NCBI GenBank assembly: GCA_965232575.1 | Contig: CBDDPZ010000008.1 | Span: 1,674,001 to 1,738,000 of the forward strand | Direction of reading: 5' to 3' | Length of the DNA stretch: 64,000 nt | Source of the DNA: Bin5 sp965232575 | GTDB lineage: Bacteria > Chloroflexota > Anaerolineae > Caldilineales > Caldilineaceae | In this document: in pieces, positions 39,301-45,461 of the stretch | How positions within the stretch are numbered: position 1 is the stretch's first letter | How the letters are laid out: each line of letters starts with the position of its first letter | The notes under the pieces: generated by a model | Database searches by the model: none | Seen by the model: only the letters and a program-made list of their open reading frames with translations | Told to the model about the DNA's origin: nothing | Program-made: the position numbers and the translations under genes

Positions 39301-40982
39301 GGTTCCAGCCCGGTTACCTCCAGAGACTCTCTGGAGCCTGGAGCGGCGGGCGTCGGGGCTGTCTCCACGCGCTGGGCAGAATCCCAGGTGGCATTGGATA
39401 TCGGCGCCGTGGCGTACCTTACATCGTAGGCAGTCGACTGCCCGGTGAATCCATCATCACCGGTCGCCGTCCAGGAAAGAAGGATCTTGGTCAGGAGTAC
39501 ACCGGAGGGGGACAGGTCGGTAACGGTGGCGGGCGGCGTCGAGTCCTTCTCCATCGAGTTGAACAGGTTCAGGCGTCCGTTAGTCAACGTCTTCTTCGAC
39601 TGGGGTGGCAGTGGATCAACGCCGGACAGAATCCGCTGCTTAACCTGCTGGTTATTCAGCCCTTCAAACTCCGACCAGATGAGGGCGGCGGCGCCGGAGA
39701 CGTAAGGGGCGGACATTGATGTACCGCTCGTGGCCCCATATCCGGACGGCAGGCACATGGGACAGCGTCCGGACGGGACCGTTGAAAGAATGTTTACCCC
39801 GGGGGCAGCCAGGTCAACCCAGTCTTCGCCCCAGCTGGAAAAGCCGGCATAAATATCGTCGTGATCGGTTGCGGCTACGGAGATGATGTTGTCCAGATCA
39901 TAGGCGGCAGGGTAGAGCTTGCGATTGGAATTGGAGTTGCCGGCCGAGCAGACATGCAGAGGCGAATTGACGCGCCCCATGGCCTCTCGCAGAGCGTTTG
40001 ACGGCGAACCGCCGCCCCAGCTGCTATTTGTAACCAGAATGTTCTGCTTTTGTTTGTTGCGCAGGTCGTAAATATAGTTGAAGCACTTGACAGCGTTGGA
40101 CGTCGTGCCCGTCCCGAAGGCGGTGATGAACTTGCAGCCAAGGATTTTGGCATTCCAATTTACGCCGATGACGCCCTTCCTGTTGTCGCCGGCCGCGGCC
40201 GCGATGCCGGCCACGTGGGTCCCATGACCGTAGTCATCGATCAGCGCGCCGCTGTTGGTGATTGCATTGATACCGTGGAAGTCATCGACATAACCGTTGT
40301 CGTCGTCATCGATTCCGTTCTCTACACACCGGCCCACGCCCCTGGGACACTCCTTCGGGTTCGTCCACAGATTAGCCTGGAAATCTTCGTGTTCGACATC
40401 GATACCGGTATCGATCACAGCAATAATTATTTCTTCCGAGCCTGTGCCGATCTCCCACGCCTCGAGCGCGTCGATGTCGGCGTCGGCTGTACCGCCGGTC
40501 TGACCGGTGTTATGCAGACCCCATAGATTCTCAAAAAGTGGGTCCGAAGGCGGCGTCTCACTGATCTGCAGCAGGTAGTTCGGCTCTGCGTAGGCAACTC
40601 TCTCGTCACTTGCCAGCACTTCGATCAGGTTTTCGTCGACATCGACCGGCGCTCCCGCCAGTCGCAGACCCTGGTCCGCGTCGGTGGGGTCGTTATCCAA
40701 ATTGTCCTTTTCTGACAGCCCGTACTCGGCGTAGAAGTCGGAGATCTGGTCGCGGGTAACTGTTTTCTTGAAGCGGATAAGCACCTGTCCCGGCACATAC
40801 TCCGCGACTTCCTCTTCCTGGAGTAACGCCCTCTCGATCCGCTCCCCCTCGATGCTGGAAAGATCCATTTCCCCGGAGCGAAGGCTCGTGTCGAGAATGG
40901 TCCCAAGCCGATCGCCGGAAAGAAGCAGGCCGGTGGCCAGACAGAGGACAAGGAACAGGGCAATGAGCGAAACCCTTTTCAT
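33306..40982 (-). CDS. Giant secreted subtilisin-like protease with 15 CARDB repeats
   Basis: A 2558-residue secreted protein. Signal helix 3-22; fervidolysin-like pro-domain about 60-138 (VPGQVLIRFKK); S8 peptidase about 150-460 with D191 (AVIDTGID), H253 (DYGHGTHVAG) and S422 (SGTSMSAPYVSG), all present; FN3 domain about 485-590; a MAM/jelly-roll-type domain about 595-745 (GWYIDDVQV); then fifteen CARDB repeats of about 119 residues to the end, each starting with a P-N-L-x-x-x-x-x-N-I-G-F-like strand. There is no sorting signal or C-terminal membrane helix. GGAG lies before the ATG. It is likely a cell-surface or released protease whose long arm is an adhesive or spacer. Confidence 0.93.
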   Translation of the reverse strand: MKRVSLIALFLVLCLATGLLLSGDRLGTILDTSLRSGEMDLSSIEGERIERALLQEEEVAEYVPGQVLIRFKKTVTRDQISDFYAEYGLSEKDNLDNDPTDADQGLRLAGAPVDVDENLIEVLASDERVAYAEPNYLLQISETPPSDPLFENLWGLHNTGQTGGTADADIDALEAWEIGTGSEEIIIAVIDTGIDVEHEDFQANLWTNPKECPRGVGRCVENGIDDDDNGYVDDFHGINAITNSGALIDDYGHGTHVAGIAAAAGDNRKGVIGVNWNAKILGCKFITAFGTGTTSNAVKCFNYIYDLRNKQKQNILVTNSSWGGGSPSNALREAMGRVNSPLHVCSAGNSNSNRKLYPAAYDLDNIISVAATDHDDIYAGFSSWGEDWVDLAAPGVNILSTVPSGRCPMCLPSGYGATSGTSMSAPYVSGAAALIWSEFEGLNNQQVKQRILSGVDPLPPQSKKTLTNGRLNLFNSMEKDSTPPATVTDLSPSGVLLTKILLSWTATGDDGFTGQSTAYDVRYATAPISNATWDSAQRVETAPTPAAPGSRESLEVTGLEPDTTYYFALRVADNVGNVSDLSNIVIARTSAGTIVFEDDMESGSGKWTIEDADDSLWHLSSLRFNSPETSWYYGRERQRDYDTGKENEGTITSGIIDIAGADDALLTFYEWSELQRNTRYDRTRVQISTDGTTWRTVFESHGTEGHWARRDVDLSQAVSESGSIQVRFWFDTIDDTFNDNEGWYIDDVQVLTAKLQLPGERQLLPNLVAQSINIGFNPAEPHAGETTTIHGTVLNNGNADARAVTVQFVDVTDEDAAVPIGLPQTIAEIPVGGSGVVQVQYDTVEKSGERSVRMVIDPNNFVSERNEADNAATRILAVAEAPAPNLYVDSDNIGFDPASPQPGAQVTILATIVNNGTADAESVIIQFREGRTTPVALNQMIDSIPAGSSAVARVTYDSGTSSGDPSITVTADPDNFITELDETDNNASKTLTLQSDAEPNLALSSSNIGIAPANPVEGDEVTIYATILNAGDSEVQDVQVQFLDANRSPAAPVAALQVIPSIAPGSSGVASIRFDTANRSGDQKIQVQVDPHNLISESKEGDNSATATLSVSHGPAPNLVVVAENIGFSATEVAAGTPVTIYATILNTGSARAESVIVQFVDVTSDSVKPVGEQQTIEVIEPGTSAVAVAQYKASGGQGSRTVQVVADPGNFVREISEEDNEASASLTVGSAPSPNLFIHSNNIAIFPAQPVSGEEVTLRAVVGNNGSAPAEHVSVQFFDVTSGEARLLGSEQTIPEIGVGSSGTAAVTVTESISADRPIGNRKIQVLVDANNRIRESNEEDNTATRLLTLEPEPMPNLVVLAENIGFSPASPRVGETVTILAVVRNDGDVVARNVVVQFEDVSAGRPVPIGEAQELDRIAVGGSGVVTVKFTIPDAAGAYKVRVVADPGNFIVETNEIDNKGTRSLEVGSAPMPNLVALSDNIGFNPPATAAGTDVIVSLTVVNNGAAAAENVQVHFTDVTGGRLSPIGDIQTLPSIAAGDSAIASVTFKTAGRSGERRIRASVDSLSIIPESDETDNTASKTLLIAAGASPNLSVHAANISFTPTNPNSGDEIRMRAVVLNQGGEDVGEVDVQFLDVTNDEAVPIGSGQLIDTIPAGSSGIVESVLDSRGMSGERKIRVVADRRNLVSESDETDNQAEAAITINPPAIPNLVIESSNVGFHPSRPVDGDQVTINATVLNEGGGDASEVIVQFVEGSGQGVPISEPQVIDRIPAGSSGVAQVVFDTAGKDDPRIQVIVDPNNYIAETKETDNRASAALRMAAQPLPNLTVKSSNVAITPKSPREGQRIILTAVIVNHGSAPARDVDVQFMDATERPAIPIGAAQSISSIPAGGSAAVGVVYDTTDNEGQRRIEVTADPGNFIEESSESDNSANKSVEVLERATPNLIVQPRNVGFNPRTPTEGDRVLIRAIVLNDGAEDATDVVVQFLDVTEAGVVPIGQPHVIGYLAAGSSATVPIIYDTLDRPGDRRIRVVVDPNNFIRESAKEDNQTVVTLPVQPAMAPNLAMLSGNIKFAPQSPELHDVVIVSATVLNNGTDTAHDVVVQVLDVTGGGSVPIGTEQLLDAVPAGGGGTIEVSFTDTGETGSRQIRVVVDPNNVIAEMNERDNQATRGLFISPPQLADIVIGEDDVEFDPEEPVEGKETTISATITNRGNANARGFVVRFMDVTERVPRPIGGPQRVDQLGANDTTTVSVSYDTQGKAGERKIRVVADSEDAVEELDEENNRVEKVLKVRTASEASEEAANLVILPSNIRFFPAVPDAGDPVTITAVIRNQGETVAENVVVRFEDATEDEAAEIGEFTITEPIQPGARELAVMSYDTSEVDGNRIIRVTADPDGEINETNEDDNTAERTLRFSSSAQGNRQGTGTDSLASSSGDERSAAGANLTLNAQEVVVNVARAGEGELVVVDTTVRNEGNSDVGGFSVHVLDETDDLSPLGMPQTVERLAAGEEVTVRTVFRAADGLGARTLQVVVDPSNLVSESSELDNRVSVLVPADG
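33309..38711 (-). repeat. CARDB repeat array within the protease gene
   Basis: Fifteen in-frame units of about 357 bp. Unit starts are seen as P-N-L-(V/A/T/S/F/Y/I) strands; the last three (ADIVIG, ANLVIL, ANLTLN) are more divergent. Base identity between units is modest, so the array is old or selected for diversity. Confidence 0.8.
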
Positions 40983-41207
40983 TTCTGGTCTATCTCCGTA
41001 AACTCATCGATCCTGAGCGTTCGTAAGAGGATCGTCGTGAAAAAGTATCAATTTCGGTTACAACAGGTCCGTTTATGTTGACACACATGACGCGAATAAT
41101 CAAATGCCATGCGTGTAGCCGGGTGACGAAAACTGATCTTGCCGCGGCCGGCTATATTCTTCCGGCAGTTCTGGGGATTGGCGAACAGTACAAAAAAGGG
41201 GACAAAC

Positions 41208-41253
41208 TTTGCGCTGAGCCGACGCCGCAGATGGGCCCTTGGCGAAGCGCAAA
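41208..41253 (+). repeat. Palindromic repeat family A, copy 1
   Basis: 46 nt with ends TTTGCGCTGAGCC and GGCGAAGCGCAAA. Intergenic, between the giant protease start and the fdhD stop. It is the leftmost copy in the window. Confidence 0.85.
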
Positions 41254-41266
41254 CTAAGAGAGAACC

Positions 41267-42145
41267 TCACGAACTATCGATCTCTTCCGGCGGTCCCTGC
41301 CCGTTCCACAGGATCCGCTCGGCGCCGGCGTAAACGTTCAACCGCTCTCCGCGCAAAAATCCTATCAGCGTAACGCCGAAGCGGCGGGCCACGTCCACCG
41401 CCAGATGACTTGGCGCAGACACGGCGCAGACCACCGGCAGGCCCGCGACCGTCGACTTCTGCAGAATCTCGTAGGAGGCGCGACCGCTGACCAGAAGGAT
41501 ACCGTCATGTAAGGGCAGCTTGCGCTGCATAAACGCCCAGCCGATCAGCTTGTCGACCGCGTTGTGGCGGCCCACATCCTCGCGCAGGCACACGAGGTTG
41601 CCTTCGGCGTCAAACAGGCCGGCCGCGTGCAGTCCGCCGGTCGCTTCAAACAGTCCCTGCGCCGCCCGCAGCTTTTGCGGCAGGGCAGTCAGGACGGCAG
41701 GACTGACCTTCGGACCCGCCGTCAGTGCCGGGCAGTCGCGCATCTCAATGGCGTCAAGACTTGCCTTACCGCAGACGCCGCAAGCGCTTGTCGTGTAGAA
41801 ATGGCGTTCGAGGGTCGCCAACTCAGGCAGCCTCGCAAGACGCAGCCCTACATTTACGATATTGTAGCGCTGGTCCGCGTCGACGTCGGCGTCCACACAG
41901 TAGGTGATCCCGCTGACTTGTACTGGCTCGCCGACGATTCCCTCGTTGTGCAGAAAACCTGCTGCCAGTTCAAAATCGTTGCCGGGCGTGCGCATCGTCA
42001 CGGCGACTGTTTGCGTTTCGCCCCCCGCCTGCAAGCGAATCTCCAGCGGCTCTTCTGTCGCCAACTGATCATCCCGAACTCTGTGCCGCCCGCTTTCCAC
42101 TACCGTAACGCGGGCGCGCACCTTGCTACCAACGCGAGGAATCAT
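41267..42145 (-). CDS. fdhD: Formate dehydrogenase accessory sulfurtransferase FdhD
   Basis: A 292-residue FdhD that passes sulfur from a cysteine desulfurase to the molybdenum cofactor of formate dehydrogenase. The Cys pair is in SACGVCGKASLD; VGRHNAVDKLIGW and LLVSGRASYEILQK are family blocks. It is last in the formate dehydrogenase operon, 159 bp behind fdhF, the gap being filled by a family B repeat. The ribosome site is weak. Confidence 0.94.
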   Translation of the reverse strand: MIPRVGSKVRARVTVVESGRHRVRDDQLATEEPLEIRLQAGGETQTVAVTMRTPGNDFELAAGFLHNEGIVGEPVQVSGITYCVDADVDADQRYNIVNVGLRLARLPELATLERHFYTTSACGVCGKASLDAIEMRDCPALTAGPKVSPAVLTALPQKLRAAQGLFEATGGLHAAGLFDAEGNLVCLREDVGRHNAVDKLIGWAFMQRKLPLHDGILLVSGRASYEILQKSTVAGLPVVCAVSAPSHLAVDVARRFGVTLIGFLRGERLNVYAGAERILWNGQGPPEEIDSS

Positions 42146-42179
42146 TAGGGCTCAACTCAGAGAATTGCAGGGGGGAAAT

Positions 42180-42284
42180 TTTGCGTTGCCAGCAACACCA
42201 CAAGTTTGCGCTGACGCCCGCGATCCCGGTGAGGGCGGAAGCGTCAAATAAGCTGGCATGACAGCCCGCGCTGGACAACGTAAA
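42180..42284 (+). repeat. Palindromic repeat family B, copy 1 (with nested A-like unit)
   Basis: Ends TTTGCGTTGCCAGC and GCTGGACAACGTAAA. Between them lies an A-like unit (TTTGCGCTGACGCC to GGCGGAAGCGTCAAA) that is absent from the short copies at 55.2 and 60.9 kb, so it was inserted. Confidence 0.8.
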
Positions 42285-42303
42285 TCGCATGTCCGTGAGT
42301 GTG

Positions 42304-42349
42304 TTTACGCTTCGCCGACCGCATCTGTCGCGCCTTGGCGAAGCGTAAA
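42304..42349 (-). repeat. Family A copy 2, forms the fdhF C-terminus
   Basis: 46 nt, ends TTTACGCTTCGCC and GGCGAAGCGTAAA. Read on the minus strand it encodes FTLRQGATDAVGEA and the TAA stop of fdhF. Confidence 0.88.
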
Positions 42350-44467
42350 TAACGACGGCACTCTCTCCGAAATCGGTTCCACATGCACTGGGCAGACTTT
42401 CAACTCCGCCGTATGCGTAATCGGATCGTAGCCCGAGCCGGTCAGCACGTTGATCGGCACTTCGGCAAATGAGAAACTGGCGAACACCGTCCCCTGCGGA
42501 GAGCGCCTCGTCGTCTGCACGCGCACATCCACCGCCCCGCGGCGGCTGCTCATCCTGGCCCAGCCACCGTCGTGCAGACCGTAGCGGGCCGCGTCACTTG
42601 GATGCACCTCCAGCGTCTCCTCCGGCAGGAGCTCGTTAATACCCTCTGATCTCCCCGTCTGCGTGCGCGTATGGTAGCTCTCCAGCCGCCGCCCCGTGGT
42701 CAGCCACAGGGGATACGCCTCATCGATCGTTTCCGCGGGATCGCGGTAGTCGGTGAAGCTGAACTTCCCGCGGCCGTTGATAAATTTATCTTCGTGCAGG
42801 CGGGGCGTGCCGGGATGCCCCCGGTAGGGGATCGGCCACTGGTACTGGCCGCTGTCCGCTAATTCCCAGTCGATGCCATTATAGATGGGCGACAGTTCGC
42901 ATAGCTCATTGAATATCGGGACCGGCGAGTCGTAGTCGAAGCCGCTCATGCCCATGCGCTGCGCGATCTGACCGATGATCCACCAGTCGGGTCTGGCCTC
43001 GCCCGGCGGCTCCACAGCCTTGCGTACGCGCTGGATGCGCCGCTCCGTATTCACGAAATGGCCGTCGGTCTCCGCCCAGGACGCGGCCGGCAGCACCACG
43101 TCCGCCAGTTCCGCCGTCTCTGTCAGAAAGATATCGATCACGACGAGATGTTCAAGGCTCTTCAGCGCATGGATGCAGTGCTCCTGGTCCGGGTCTGAGA
43201 CGACCGTGTTCTCGCCGTCGATGAGCATGCCGAAAATCCTGTCACCGCACTGTTCCAGGGCCGTCACCTTGGTGATGCCCTTTTCCAGATCTATCTTGCG
43301 CCCGTAGGCCTTTTCAAACTTGGTCTGATTGGCCCTGTCGTCTACAGGTTGGAAGCCGGCGTAGTTGTTGGGCAGAGCGCCGCTATCCCCGGCCCCCTGA
43401 ATATTGTTCTGCCCGCGCATCGGATTGACACCGGTGCCCTCGCGGCCGAAATTGCCGGTCAGCAGCGCCAGATTGCACAGGCTCTGCACGTTTTCCACGC
43501 CACAGATATGCTCCGTGATGCCTAGCGTATAGTAGATGGCGGCCTTATCGCTCGAGCCGTACAGGATAGCCGCCTCTTCGATCATCGCTGCCGGCACGCC
43601 GGTGATGCTCTCCGCCCACTCAGGCGTCTTTTCCTGCAGATGGTCGACCAGCTCATCATAGCCCTCGGTTCGGGTAGCGATAAACTCCTGATCAGCCAGC
43701 CCCTCGCGCACGATCACGTGCGCCATCCCCAGCAGCAGCGCGGTATCGCTGCCCACCCGGATCGGCAGATAGAGATCGGCCATTTCCGCCAGGCGGATGC
43801 GTCGCGGATCGGCCACGATCATTTTGGCCCCGCGTGCAAGCGCCTTTTTCAGCCGCGTGGCCGCCACCGGGTGGGCTTCCGTCATGTTCGTGCCGATACA
43901 GAAGATCACATCCGGCTTTTCCATATCCGCCAGCGGATTGGACATCGCCCCGCGTCCGATTGTTGCCGCCAGACCGGCGACAGTCGGGGCGTGTCAAGCC
44001 CGACTGCAGTTGTCAATATAGTTTGTGCCGAACCCCACCCGGATAAACTTCTGCATCATGTAGTTCGCTTCGCTGGGCGTGCGCCCGGAGGCGACACCGT
44101 AGACCGCGTGGCGTCCATGTTTGTGCAGCACATCCATGAAGCCCTGCGCCGCCTGCTGCAGCGCTTCGTCCCAACTCGCCCGCTGCAACCAGCCCTCCGC
44201 GTCGCGCACGAGCGGATGGGTCAGCCGGTCCGGATGATGGACATAATCGTAGGCGAACTGGCCCTTGACACAGAGCGCACCCTGGTTGGCCGGCCCGTCA
44301 AAAGCCGGATGCACTGCGATGATGCGGTTGTCGCGGGTCACCAGATCCAGCGAACAGCCTACCCCGCAGTAGCCGCAGATGGTCCGGGTTGTCTGGGTGT
44401 CAGACTTTGCGCTTCGCCGACGCCATCTGTCGGCCCTTGGCGAAGCGTCAAACATGGTAGCGTTCAT
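42305..44467 (-). CDS. fdhF: Formate dehydrogenase catalytic subunit, selenocysteine-containing
   Basis: One 720-residue molybdopterin enzyme that oxidises formate to CO2, read through an in-frame TGA. The 4Fe-4S Cys are C31, C34, C38 and C66. Codon 158 is TGA within N-C-S-R-A-TGA-H-A-P-T-V-A, exactly where E. coli FdhH has selenocysteine (ARVUHGPS); reading continues with full similarity and a SECIS-like hairpin follows at once. The length matches the family. GAAAGGA lies 7 nt before the ATG. Residues 6-21 (FDASPRADRWRRRSAK) come from a repeat, as do the last 14 residues and the stop. It works with the two upstream NADH-linked subunits in the cytoplasm. Confidence 0.9.
43946..43996 (-). promoter_or_regulatory. 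SECIS-like element at the fdhF UGA codon
   Basis: Right after the UGA, an outer stem CGCCCCG/CGGGGCG and an upper stem GUCGCC/GGCGGC (six pairs, one G-U) enclose the loop GGUCU. The same GGUCU loop and spacing of about 12 nt occur in the E. coli fdhF SECIS bound by SelB. Confidence 0.82.
44406..44452 (-). repeat. Family A copy 3, inside the fdhF N-terminus
   Basis: 47 nt, ends TTTGCGCTTCGCC and GGCGAAGCGTCAAA, read in another frame than copies 2 and 6. It encodes 16 residues between the M-N-A-T-M start and the iron-sulfur motif. Confidence 0.88.
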
Positions 44468-44481
44468 CGAAAAGTCCTTTC

Positions 44482-44526
44482 AACTGCGAGGGGCGGAACC
44501 CCTAACCCCTGGCCCCTGGTTTTTCA
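44482..44526 (+). repeat. Repeat family D, copy 1 (CCCCTAA/CCCCTGG arms)
   Basis: AACTGCGAGGGG, then CCCCTAACCCCTGGCCCCTGG. It fills the gap between the HoxU-like gene and fdhF, leaving just room for the fdhF ribosome site. Confidence 0.7.
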
Positions 44527-44529
44527 GGA

Positions 44530-45231
44530 TTAGCTCCCGCCGTTCCGTGAACTGTTCTCGGCAAAGCGCAGCGCCTTCTTGTCGGCCAGCGCGCCGGTCG
44601 GGCAGGTCTGCACACACTGACCGCAGAAGGTGCAGGCCGAGTCCTGCAGATGGCCGCCGAACTCGACTGTAATCTGGGTGGCAAAGCCGCGATTGGCCAT
44701 ACTGATGGCGTAGTCACCCTCCTGCTCCGCGCAGACGCGCACGCAGCGGTAGCAGGAGATACAGAGATCGTAGTCGCGTAGGATAAACGGGTTCGGGTCG
44801 TCCGGGCGGCTGCGGCCCGACTGCGCGCCGGCAAAGCGGCCGCGGCCGGCGTCATAGCGGTCGACAAGCGTGCCCAATTCCTGTGAAGCCACGCCACGCA
44901 GCGCGTCCACCGTCACCTCGCGGTTCTCGGAGGCAACGAGCTCCAGCAGCGTCCGCCGCAGCCCTTCCACCTTCGCAGACGCGGTCGTGACCTCCATGCC
45001 GTCCTCCGCCTGCGTCGTGCAGGAGGCCACCGGCACCCGCTGCCCCGCCACCTCCACCACACAGAGCCGGCAGCTGCCGAACGCCTCCAGCCGCGGGTCA
45101 TAGCAGAGTGTCGGCACGGCCTTTCCGGCCCGCGTCGCGACTTCATAGACCGTTTCGCCAGGCGTGAAGACAATCTTTTCACCGTCCAGGGTCAGCGCAG
45201 GCAGTTCCTGCGACTCGTTCACCGACTGCAT
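44530..45231 (-). CDS. NAD-linked formate dehydrogenase, HoxU-like iron-sulfur subunit
   Basis: A 233-residue electron-transfer subunit. N-terminal 2Fe-2S domain with C43, C54, C57 and C71 (CYDPRLEAFGSCRLC), then two 4Fe-4S clusters, C157-x2-C-x2-C-x3-C (CISCYRCVRVC) and C200-x2-C-x2-C-x3-C (CTFCGQCVQTC). The His-Cys cluster of NuoG is not seen. It relays electrons from the formate site to the NuoF-like flavin. GGAAAAGG lies before the ATG. It is between the fused NuoE/F gene and fdhF. Confidence 0.9.
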   Translation of the reverse strand: MQSVNESQELPALTLDGEKIVFTPGETVYEVATRAGKAVPTLCYDPRLEAFGSCRLCVVEVAGQRVPVASCTTQAEDGMEVTTASAKVEGLRRTLLELVASENREVTVDALRGVASQELGTLVDRYDAGRGRFAGAQSGRSRPDDPNPFILRDYDLCISCYRCVRVCAEQEGDYAISMANRGFATQITVEFGGHLQDSACTFCGQCVQTCPTGALADKKALRFAENSSRNGGS

Positions 45232-45321
45232 AGAGCCTTTTCCATAATTCGCCGTTCATTTCGTTAAATCTATCGAATCGTTTCACGGAATATTGCTGCA
45301 CGAATTGAGCATCACACATTG

Positions 45322-45451
45322 TTTGCGTTGCCAGCAACACCACAAGTTTGCGCTGACGCCCGGCGGCATATGCGGGCGGGACGCCCGCGATCCCGGTGAG
45401 GGCGGAAGCGTCAAATAAGCTGGCATGACAGCCCGCGCTGGACAACGCAAA
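45322..45451 (+). repeat. Family B copy 2 (doubly nested)
   Basis: 130 nt. Same as copy 1 but the A-like unit inside it carries a further palindrome GCGGGCG-GGA-CGCCCGC. Lies in the 230-nt gap between the NuoEF-like and HoxU-like genes. Confidence 0.8.
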
Positions 45452-45461
45452 CAGCCCTGGC

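Noticed and set aside
43994..44467. fdhF as two genes or as a pseudogene with a nonsense mutation
   Set aside because: The TGA is at the known selenocysteine position and a SECIS-like hairpin follows; similarity continues in the same frame.
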